From: Phycisphaerales bacterium UBA1910
GTDB lineage: Bacteria; Planctomycetota; Phycisphaerae; Phycisphaerales; UBA1924
NCBI GenBank assembly: GCA_002337545.1
Contig: DDGE01000046.1
Coordinates: 38,773 to 82,524, forward strand
DNA: 43,752 nucleotides
Direction: 5' to 3'
Shown here piece by piece: positions 36,743 to 43,752 of the stretch. A program made the position numbers and the translations under genes. The notes beneath the pieces were generated by a model that worked only from the letters and a program-made list of their open reading frames with translations, was not told where the DNA came from and did no database searches. Numbering within the stretch: the stretch's first letter is position 1; every line of letters begins with the position of its first letter.

Positions 36743-36781
36743 AGACGCGTCTCTGAGGGACGGTACGCGCTGCGCGTGCCG
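36741..36781 (+). promoter_or_regulatory. Palindrome and hairpin before the CusC-like gene
   Basis: AGAGACGCGTCTCT (36741-36754) is a perfect 14-bp palindrome starting on the stop codon of the small Cys-rich gene. Nearby, 36761-36769 pairs with 36773-36781 (nine pairs, one G-U, 3-base loop). No T run follows either, so an operator or an mRNA structure is more likely than termination. Confidence 0.4.
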
Positions 36782-36828
36782 ATCCACGATGCGTTTCTAT
36801 CGGACCAGACTTTACCAGGACATCTGCC

Positions 36829-38253
36829 ATGAACCGGACCATCCTGTTCGCGTGCGCCTCGTCTTTGGCGCTCGTAGGGTGCTCGAGCGACCCGCTCGCC
36901 CCGCGCCCATCGCACACGCTGACTCGCTCGATCAACCCACCGTCGCCCTCGGCACCTGTGCCCTCGCGCTTCCGCGAAGGAACAGATGCGCCCACGCCAT
37001 CGGATGTGATTGACAACCCAGCCACGCCCGATGACTATGTGCGCCTAGCGCTCTACCGCTCGCCTGAGCTTGAGCGTGCCTACCAACAATGGGTCGCGAT
37101 GGGCGAACGCGTCACCCAGGCGGGGGTGCTGCCCGATCCGCGTTTGAGCGTGGGGTTCTTTGCCAACGAGGTCGAGACCCGCGTCGGTGCCCAGCAGGCC
37201 CGCATCGGGCTCACCCAGCAGCTCCCATGGACGGGTAAGCGCCGCGCAGCGCAGGACGTAGCAAGCGCCGAGGCCCGGGCGGCATGGGTCCGGTACACCG
37301 CGATCGAACGCTCCATCACCCGGCGCGTCATCACCACCCTCTCCACCCTCCACGAGCTCGACGGCACCATCGACATCACCCGCGAGAGTCTGAGCCTGCT
37401 CGCGTCGTTCGAGGACTCCATTCGTGCCCGCTACCGGGTCGGGACGGGTTCGCACCCCGACCTGGTCCGCGTGCAGGTCGAGCTGGGCATGCTCGACGAT
37501 CAGCTCGCCTCACTCGAATCCTCGCGCGTCCCCCTCGTCGCCCAGCTCAACGCGCTCCTCGATCGACCCCACGACACACCCGTCGCGCCCATCGATGACC
37601 TCCCGATCCCCGCGCTCGACGCGACGCTCGAGGAGCTCATTGCCCGCGCCAGCAACACCAACCCATCGCTCATCGCGCTGGGCGAACGCGTCCGAGCGGA
37701 GCAGTCCCGCACCGAGATCGCCCGGTACGCGAGCAAGCCCGAGCTGGGCATCGGGATCGAGACGATCCTCACTAACGACGCGATCAACCCCAATACCCCC
37801 GAGAGCGGCGACGACCCGCTCATCCTCAGTTTCAACCTCAACCTTCCCATCTGGCGCGACAAGTACGACGCGCAGGTCCGCGAGTCCATCGCCAACCGGC
37901 TCACCCTCGCCCATGAGCACGACGCGCTCCGCAACGACCTGAGCGCCCGCATCGCACGCGCCCACTTCGACTACACAGACGCGAAACGGCGCGCCGGGCT
38001 CTACGAGCACACCCTCATCCCCAAAGCGACCGAGTCCATCCAGTCCATCCTCGCGTCCTTCCGCACCGGCTCGGGCGGGTTCACCGATCTGCTCGATGCC
38101 CAAAGGACCCTCCTCGAGTTCGAGCGCAGCGCCCTCCGCGCTCAGAGCGCCCAGGGCATCGCCCTCGCCCAGATCCACGAGCTCATCGGGATCTCCGACG
38201 CGAGCGCCAACCACAACGACTCCGAACCCACCAACACGGAGACCCACCCATGA
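36829..38253 (+). CDS. cusC: TolC-family outer-membrane lipoprotein (CusC type)
   Basis: Outer-membrane factor of 474 residues with lipobox LVGC (Cys18), preceded by AGGA 8 bases before the ATG. A Pro/Ser-rich linker is followed by ALYRSPELERAYQQWVAMG, PDPRLSVGFF and the late helix GFTDLLDAQRTLLEFERSALRA, typical of the Cus/Czc branch. It is coupled by ATGA to the adaptor gene and should be the exit duct of the copper/silver-type RND pump. Third codon positions are strongly G/C here, more than in the rest of the window: 40 of the 60 bases at 37321-37380 are G or C. This hints at a separate origin for this operon. Confidence 0.85.
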   Translation: MNRTILFACASSLALVGCSSDPLAPRPSHTLTRSINPPSPSAPVPSRFREGTDAPTPSDVIDNPATPDDYVRLALYRSPELERAYQQWVAMGERVTQAGVLPDPRLSVGFFANEVETRVGAQQARIGLTQQLPWTGKRRAAQDVASAEARAAWVRYTAIERSITRRVITTLSTLHELDGTIDITRESLSLLASFEDSIRARYRVGTGSHPDLVRVQVELGMLDDQLASLESSRVPLVAQLNALLDRPHDTPVAPIDDLPIPALDATLEELIARASNTNPSLIALGERVRAEQSRTEIARYASKPELGIGIETILTNDAINPNTPESGDDPLILSFNLNLPIWRDKYDAQVRESIANRLTLAHEHDALRNDLSARIARAHFDYTDAKRRAGLYEHTLIPKATESIQSILASFRTGSGGFTDLLDAQRTLLEFERSALRAQSAQGIALAQIHELIGISDASANHNDSEPTNTETHP

Positions 38254-40277
38254 AGACTCCACGCATCCCCAAGCCCGTGCGCTGGATCTGGAACCACACC
38301 GCTGCGTTCATCGCGCTGGCGCTCATCGTGATCGCGTTCGTGATCGGGGTCCGCATGGGCACCACCGAAGAGCCCACTGTCACTTTCCACGCGCACGGGC
38401 ACGAAAACCCATCATCTGACAGTGACAGTGGTGACACCGATCCCCAGATGTACACCTGCTCGATGCACCCGTCCGTGCGCCTGCCCGACCCGGATGCCAA
38501 GTGCCCGATATGTTTCATGGACCTCATCCCCGTACGCGAGGGCGACACGGGCGATCCCAACACGCTCGTGCTTTCCGAGTCCGAGACCATCGCGGCCCGC
38601 GTTGAGACCACACGCGTCTCGCGTTATGTCCCCACGAGCACCCTCCGATTGTTCGGCACCATCGAACTCGACGAGACCACCGTCGAACGCATCAGCGCCT
38701 ACTTCCCCGGACGCATCGAGACCCTGTACGCGAACTTCCTGGGCGCCCGCGTGAGCAAGGGCGACCACCTCGCCCAGATGTACGCCCCCGAGCTGCTCGC
38801 GGCGTTCGAGGAGTTGCGACAGGCCGCCATCAGCGCCGAGCAATCAAGCACGATGAGCGATATCGTCCGTACTAGCTCCGTCGCGACGCTCATCGCCGCC
38901 CGCGAGCGTCTGCGGCTCTTCGGGATCGACGAACCCCTCATCGATCTGATCGAACGCGAAGGATATGAACAGGACACCTTTACCATCGACGCACCACGCG
39001 GGGGCACGATTACCCACATCGACGCACGCGAGGGCGCGTATGTCCAGACGGGCTCACCCATCCTCACCATCGCGGATTTGACGCACCTTTGGGTGGATCT
39101 GCAGGCCTACGAATCGCAGCTCGGGCAGATCCGATGGGGTCAGCGCGTCGGGTTCCGCGTCGAGTCACACCCGGGGGAAACCTTCGAGGGTCGTGTGTCG
39201 TTTATTGATCCGATTATTGACCCGATCACTCGAACCGCAACAGTCCGCGTCGCTGTCGAGAACCCCGATCGCACGCTCAAGCCCGGGATGTTCGCGAGCG
39301 CCACAATCACCGTACCCATCGACGGGAAGGCGCACGCGATCGACCCCGAGCTGCTCGGGCGTTGGGTCTGCCCGATGCACCCCACCGAGGTCCAAAACGA
39401 GACCGGCGTGTGCTCGATCTGCTCGATGGATCTGGTCCCCATCAAATCGCTCATCGATTCGGTCAACCCCGAGGAATATATGCAACCGCCGCTCGTGGTG
39501 CCTGCCAGCGCGGTGCTCTTTACCGGGACGCGATCGATCGTGTACACCCAAATCGACGACGAAGACGGGTTCCGGTACATACCAACCGAGATCACGATCG
39601 GGCAACGCGCAGACGATGCCTACATCGTTCTGAAGGGGCTCAAAGAGAATGATCGCATCGTCACCAAGGGCGCGTTCCGAATCGACAGCTCGATGCAGAT
39701 CGCTGCGAAACCAAGCATGATGTCGATGGGATCCGAAGCTCCTGCCACCACTGCCACTGTCACTTCACGCCCTGACGGGTTCATCAACGGGTTTACTGAC
39801 AGTGTCAATGCATACCTCGACGCGCAGGAAGCGCTCGCGGACGACGATCTGAGTGCTTACAACACCCACGCGCAGCGACTCATTGATGCGATCGACGCGG
39901 TGCCCACCGCGGGGCTTATGGGCGAAGACCTGGGCATATGGCGTACCAATGCCAAGGCCCTGCGTCCGAGCGCACCCTACGACGACATCGAACACGCACG
40001 CGCGGACTTCGAGCCCATGAGTAACGCGATCTTCGCGCTCATTGATCGGTTCGGAGTACCCGATGACGCTCCGTTGCACATCGCATACTGCCCGATGGCT
40101 TTCGACTTCGAGGGAGCAGACTGGCTGCAGCGCACCGAAACGATCGACAACCCGTACTTCGGCGCCACCATGCTCCAGTGCGGCGAGATCGTGCGCACCA
40201 TCGAACCAGACGCATCTCAACCAACGCCCAAGCATCCGCCCTCGTTCGCCCCCGCGCACGATCATGGAGGGCACTGA
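38250..40277 (+). CDS. cusB: CusB-type RND adaptor with two heavy-metal-binding motifs and DUF3347-like tail
   Basis: Periplasmic adaptor of 675 residues, longer than usual (about 400-500). A membrane anchor (17-34) is followed by a His-rich stretch, then a first heavy-metal-binding motif with YTCSMHP and CPICFMDLIP (68-94). The barrel-sandwich and hairpin regions follow. A second such motif, WVCPMHP...CSICSMDLVPI, lies near 372-398 inside or just after the beta barrel. The last 150 residues include YCPMAFDFEGADW and NPYFGATMLQCGEI, as in DUF3347, a domain often found on copper-efflux adaptors. The many Met-Cys-His sites point to Cu(I)/Ag(I) (inference). The RND gene follows two bases after its stop. 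Confidence 0.88.
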   Translation: MKTPRIPKPVRWIWNHTAAFIALALIVIAFVIGVRMGTTEEPTVTFHAHGHENPSSDSDSGDTDPQMYTCSMHPSVRLPDPDAKCPICFMDLIPVREGDTGDPNTLVLSESETIAARVETTRVSRYVPTSTLRLFGTIELDETTVERISAYFPGRIETLYANFLGARVSKGDHLAQMYAPELLAAFEELRQAAISAEQSSTMSDIVRTSSVATLIAARERLRLFGIDEPLIDLIEREGYEQDTFTIDAPRGGTITHIDAREGAYVQTGSPILTIADLTHLWVDLQAYESQLGQIRWGQRVGFRVESHPGETFEGRVSFIDPIIDPITRTATVRVAVENPDRTLKPGMFASATITVPIDGKAHAIDPELLGRWVCPMHPTEVQNETGVCSICSMDLVPIKSLIDSVNPEEYMQPPLVVPASAVLFTGTRSIVYTQIDDEDGFRYIPTEITIGQRADDAYIVLKGLKENDRIVTKGAFRIDSSMQIAAKPSMMSMGSEAPATTATVTSRPDGFINGFTDSVNAYLDAQEALADDDLSAYNTHAQRLIDAIDAVPTAGLMGEDLGIWRTNAKALRPSAPYDDIEHARADFEPMSNAIFALIDRFGVPDDAPLHIAYCPMAFDFEGADWLQRTETIDNPYFGATMLQCGEIVRTIEPDASQPTPKHPPSFAPAHDHGGH

Positions 40278-40279
40278 GC

Positions 40280-43200
40280 ATGGATCAGCGTACACACCAA
40301 GGCCCCCTCGGACGCATCGTCTACTTCTGCCTGACCCAGAAGCTCGTCGTCGCGATCCTCCTTACGGGGATGATCCTGTGGGGCGTCCTCGTTGCGCCCT
40401 TCGATTGGTCGATCGCGAATCTCCCGCGTGATCCTGTCCCCGTCGACGCGATCCCGGACATCGGCGAGAATCAGCAGATCGTGTTCACCGAGTGGACCGG
40501 GCGATCGCCTCAGGACATCGACGACCAGATCTCCTACCCCCTCACCGTCGCTCTACTGGGCATCCCTGGGGTCAAGGACATCCGCTCGTACTCCGTATTC
40601 GGGTTTTCCACGATCTATGTCGTCTTCGACGAGGACATCGAGTTCTACTGGTCCCGCTCACGGGTGCTCGAAAAACTCAACGCCCTGCCCGCGGGCACCC
40701 TCCCGCAGGGTGTCTCGCCCATGCTTGGCCCCGACGCGACAGCGCTTGGGCAGGTTTTCTGGTACACTCTCGAAGGCCGTGACGCGAACGGCAACCCCAC
40801 CGGCGGGTGGGACCTCGATGAGCTGCGCTCGATCCAGGACTTTAATATCAAATACCTGCTCTCGGGTGTCGAGGGTGTATCCGAGGTTGCCTCCATCGGC
40901 GGGTTCGTCCGCGAGTATCAGATCGATGTCAACCCCGACGCGATGCGCGCCGCGGGGATCACCCTCCCGCAGGTGATGAACGCCGTGCGAAACTCGAACC
41001 TTGATGTCGGGGCACGCACAATCGAGGTCAACCGGGCGGAGTACCTCGTACGCGGGATCGGTTTCATCGAGTCCATCGAGGATCTGGAGCAGACTGCGAT
41101 CGTCGCCCGTGACGGGCAACCCATCCTGCTTTCACAGATTGCCAAGATCGGCACCGGCCCCGCACTCCGCCGCGGGGTACTGACTAAGGAGGGATCCGAG
41201 GCCGTCGGCGGGGTCGTGGTCGCACGCTACGGCGAGAACCCCATGGCCGCAATCGAACGCGTGAAAACCAAGATCAATGAGATTGCTCCGGGGTTGCCTG
41301 CCAAGGTTCTTGAGGATGGCACCGAGTCCCGCGTCACCATCGTCCCCTTCTACGACCGATCCGGGCTGATCAACGAGACACTTGAGACCCTGAACTCAGC
41401 GATCGAGCAGCAGGTCCTCATCACCCTCATCGTTGTTGTGCTCATGGTCATGCACCTGCGTTCGAGCATCCTCATTGGGGCGATGCTCCCCATCGCGGTG
41501 CTGGGCACTTTCGTCGGGATGAAACTCTTTCATGTTGATGCGAATATCGTCGCGCTCTCGGGGATCGCCATCGCGATCGGGACCATCGTGGATATGGGAA
41601 TCGTGCTTTCAGAGAACATGCTCCGCAAGCTCAAGGAAGCGCCCGAGGGTACACCCCGCATCGATACGATCTACAGCGCGACAATGGAGGTCGGTGGTGC
41701 AGTCCTCACCGCTGTCGCCACGACGATCGTCGGGTTTCTTCCCGTCTTCACGATGACCGCTGCGGAAGGCAAGCTCTTCAAACCCCTCGCGTACACCAAG
41801 ACCTTCGCGCTTATCGCGTCGATCGTGATAGCGCTGACGATCCTCCCCGCCGTCGCCCATGTGCTCCTCGGATACACACCCAGACGGGGCATGATTGACC
41901 GCATCGCCAAGTCCAAACCCGCGCGGGTGCTCGTGTGGTCAGTCAATATTGTGGTGGTGCTCTTTGTGCTCGTGCTGCTCACTCGATCGTGGGAACCAAT
42001 TGGCCCCGAGCCGGGCTTCCTTGGCAACGGACTACTCATCGCGCTGATCATCGCGCTGCTGCTTGTTGCCTTCTGGATCGTGCGCCTCGCGTTTCCGCAC
42101 ATGCTCGCGTGGGCACTGCGCCACAAGCTTGTCTCGATGCTACCAGTGTTGTTGCTGGTGTTAACGGGAGCCAGCGTCTGGCTGGGGTTCGATCGTGTCT
42201 GGGGCTGGATGCCCGATCGAATCCGCGCCACTGATTCGATGATCAGACTCGCGCACGACTTCCCGGGGATGGGCTCGGAGTTCATGCCCTCGCTCGACGA
42301 GGGCGCATTCCTATACATGCCGACCACCATGCCCCATGCTTCAATTGGCGAGGCAACTGATATCCTCAAAGAACTCGATAGGCGCATTCTGAGCGTCCCC
42401 GAGGTCGAGAGTGCAGTGGGCAAGATCGGACGCGTGGACTCACCGCTTGATCCCGCGCCCATCTCCATGATTGAGACAATTATCGAGTACGAGAGCGAGT
42501 ATATCGTCGACGAGCACAACCGACGGGTGCTCTTCGCCTATGACACCGATCGCGACGAGTTCGTCCGCGACGAGATGGGCAATCTCATCGAGGACAAAGA
42601 CGGCAAGCCCTACCGGCAATGGCGCGACGGGATCGACTCGCCGCAGGACATTTGGGACGAGATCGTGAACGCCGCCCAGATGCCGGGACTCACGAGCGCC
42701 CCCAAGCTCCAGCCCATCGAGACCCGCATCGTTATGCTCCAGTCCGGGTTCCGCGCCCCTATGGGCATCAAGGTGTTCGGCCCTACCCTCGAATCGATCG
42801 AGTCGTTCGGGTATGAGCTCGAGAATCTGCTCAAGCAGGTCCCGTCCGTGCAACCCGCAGCGGTCTTCGCGGATCGGGTGGTCGGGAAACCCTACCTCGA
42901 GATCGAGATCGATCGCGAGAAAATCGCCCGCTACGGGCTGCAAATCGCGGATGTACAGCAGGTCATCGAGGTCGCGATCGGAGGCAAGCCCCTGAGCATG
43001 AGCGTCGAAGGTCGCGAACGCTACCCGATCCGCGTGCGCTATCAGCGCGAACTCCGCGACCAACCCGACACGCTCGGCGACATCCTCATAGCATCTCCAA
43101 GCGGCGCACAGATCCCATTGCGTGAGCTTGCGACGATCGTCTACACCCGAGGCCCACAGATGATCAAAAGCGAGGACACTTTCCTCGTTTCGTATGTTCT

Positions 43201-43752
43201 GTTCGACAAGCTCCCCGAGTACGCGGAGGTGCGTGTCGTCGAGGATGCACGCGATTTCATCAACGCGAAGATTGCGTCGGGCGAGCTGCGTGTGCCCGCG
43301 GGTGTGAGCTTCGAGTTTGCCGGTGCGTACAAGAACCAAGTGCGTGCCGCCAAGACACTGGCTGTGGTCCTTCCGCTCTCGCTCGCGGTCATCTTCCTGT
43401 TGATCTATCTTCAGTTTCGGCGTGTGAGCGTGACACTCATGATCTTCTCCGGCGTGTTCGTCGCCTGGTCTGGCGGGTTCCTGATGCTCTGGCTCTACGC
43501 CCAGCCGTGGTTCATGGACTTCGAGCTGCTGGGTACGAACATGCGAGAGCTGCTGCAGATCCGCGAGTACAACCTGAGCGTCGCAGTGTGGGTCGGGTTC
43601 CTCGCACTGTTCGGGATCGCGACCGACGATGGGGTGGTCATGGCCACCCGCATCGAGCAATCGATGAATGAAGACAAACCCACGACGATTGACGCTATCC
43701 GCGCCTGTGTCGTAACAGGCGGGCGTCTCCGCATCCGCGCCGCCGTCATGAC
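40280..43752 (+). CDS. cusA: Copper/silver-type RND efflux pump (CusA type), 3' end outside the window
   Basis: Inner-membrane proton-driven pump. 1157 codons are visible and the frame is still open at the right edge. An N-terminal helix is followed by DAIPDIGENQQIVFTEW and IDDQISYPLTVALLGIPG, standard for CusA. TM4 carries GIAIAIGTIVDMGIVLSEN (near 428-446) with the proton-relay Asp. MPTTMPHAS and ETRIVMLQSG match regions that hold Met ligands in E. coli CusA. From memory, the CusA positions Met573 and Met672 seem to be Ala and Leu here, while Met623 is kept. An insert with EDKDGKPYRQWRD marks a subgroup of these pumps. It is the third gene of the cusCBA-type operon. Confidence 0.9.
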   Translation, partial: MDQRTHQGPLGRIVYFCLTQKLVVAILLTGMILWGVLVAPFDWSIANLPRDPVPVDAIPDIGENQQIVFTEWTGRSPQDIDDQISYPLTVALLGIPGVKDIRSYSVFGFSTIYVVFDEDIEFYWSRSRVLEKLNALPAGTLPQGVSPMLGPDATALGQVFWYTLEGRDANGNPTGGWDLDELRSIQDFNIKYLLSGVEGVSEVASIGGFVREYQIDVNPDAMRAAGITLPQVMNAVRNSNLDVGARTIEVNRAEYLVRGIGFIESIEDLEQTAIVARDGQPILLSQIAKIGTGPALRRGVLTKEGSEAVGGVVVARYGENPMAAIERVKTKINEIAPGLPAKVLEDGTESRVTIVPFYDRSGLINETLETLNSAIEQQVLITLIVVVLMVMHLRSSILIGAMLPIAVLGTFVGMKLFHVDANIVALSGIAIAIGTIVDMGIVLSENMLRKLKEAPEGTPRIDTIYSATMEVGGAVLTAVATTIVGFLPVFTMTAAEGKLFKPLAYTKTFALIASIVIALTILPAVAHVLLGYTPRRGMIDRIAKSKPARVLVWSVNIVVVLFVLVLLTRSWEPIGPEPGFLGNGLLIALIIALLLVAFWIVRLAFPHMLAWALRHKLVSMLPVLLLVLTGASVWLGFDRVWGWMPDRIRATDSMIRLAHDFPGMGSEFMPSLDEGAFLYMPTTMPHASIGEATDILKELDRRILSVPEVESAVGKIGRVDSPLDPAPISMIETIIEYESEYIVDEHNRRVLFAYDTDRDEFVRDEMGNLIEDKDGKPYRQWRDGIDSPQDIWDEIVNAAQMPGLTSAPKLQPIETRIVMLQSGFRAPMGIKVFGPTLESIESFGYELENLLKQVPSVQPAAVFADRVVGKPYLEIEIDREKIARYGLQIADVQQVIEVAIGGKPLSMSVEGRERYPIRVRYQRELRDQPDTLGDILIASPSGAQIPLRELATIVYTRGPQMIKSEDTFLVSYVLFDKLPEYAEVRVVEDARDFINAKIASGELRVPAGVSFEFAGAYKNQVRAAKTLAVVLPLSLAVIFLLIYLQFRRVSVTLMIFSGVFVAWSGGFLMLWLYAQPWFMDFELLGTNMRELLQIREYNLSVAVWVGFLALFGIATDDGVVMATRIEQSMNEDKPTTIDAIRACVVTGGRLRIRAAVM

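Noticed and set aside
37510..38262. Minus-strand frame of 250 codons opposite cusC
   Set aside because: It mirrors a strongly biased coding strand and has a repetitive Gly/Val/Asp/Glu composition without recognisable motifs, so it is treated as a shadow.
42440..43660. Minus-strand reading frame of 406 codons
   Set aside because: It lies wholly opposite the cusA frame, and its Asp/Glu/His-rich low-complexity content is what the complement of a G/C-third-position gene produces. No start site or family motif is seen.
1..43752. tRNA, rRNA, CRISPR, insertion-sequence or origin signals
   Set aside because: Scanning by eye found no cloverleaf sets, repeat-spacer arrays, transposase motifs or clustered DnaA boxes. 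A covariance-model search was not possible.

Overview
The window looks like a chromosomal segment from a marine planctomycete of the class Phycisphaerae. The evidence is a secreted protein ending in a cysteine-bounded, dockerin-like pair of DxNxDGxxDxxD loops (a signature I associate with Phycisphaerae exoproteins), a moderately high G+C content, many lipoproteins, and housekeeping genes (adk, fumC) scattered among envelope genes. No RNA genes, insertion sequences or CRISPR arrays were seen. Family names rest on motif reading, not database searches.

Layout. (1) 1-6.9 kb: a terminator from an upstream gene, a short adenylate kinase, a convergent secreted transglutaminase-fold protein that lacks the expected Cys and His, class II fumarase, and a large secreted kexin/subtilisin-like protein with a P domain and dockerin-like tail in which every expected catalytic residue is replaced. 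(2) 7.1-11.8 kb: a translationally coupled pair, a one-chain ABC exporter and a lipoprotein secretin with a long C-terminal extension. (3) 11.9-21.6 kb: a surface-polysaccharide cluster. It has a 1530-residue protein combining glycosyltransferase and methyltransferase domains, a methyltransferase with a long coiled coil, a Wzm/Wzt-type ABC-2 exporter, and two oppositely oriented glycosyltransferases whose last gene overlaps wzt tail to tail. (4) 21.8-27.4 kb: a four-gene tripartite efflux operon (TolC-like lipoprotein, MacA-like adaptor, LolD/MacB-type ATPase, MacB-type permease).

(5) 27.5-34.6 kb: a first heavy-metal RND efflux operon (CzcCBA type). It starts with a near-consensus promoter placed almost directly on the start codon of a small Cys-containing secreted protein, and it includes a lipoprotein made of six C-x(1,2)-H-x6-C-x2-C modules. 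(6) 34.6-36.1 kb: a 350-bp gap and a Fic AMP-transferase with its inhibitory motif and a C-terminal winged-helix region, preceded by a palindrome that spans its putative promoter. (7) 36.3 kb to the right edge: a second metal RND operon of CusCBA type, again led by a small Cys-rich secreted protein. Its adaptor carries two heavy-metal-binding motifs and a DUF3347-like tail, and its RND pump runs off the window. The last operon is visibly richer in G and C than its neighbours.

The polysaccharide genes probably make, cap and export a surface glycan. The efflux operons probably clear metals and other toxic compounds from the periplasm and cytoplasm. The most unusual items are the catalytically empty proprotein-convertase-like protein, the six-module metal-binding-type lipoprotein, the coiled-coil methyltransferase next to wzm/wzt (a possible chain-length ruler), the giant multi-domain glycosyltransferase, and the ABC exporter-secretin pair.
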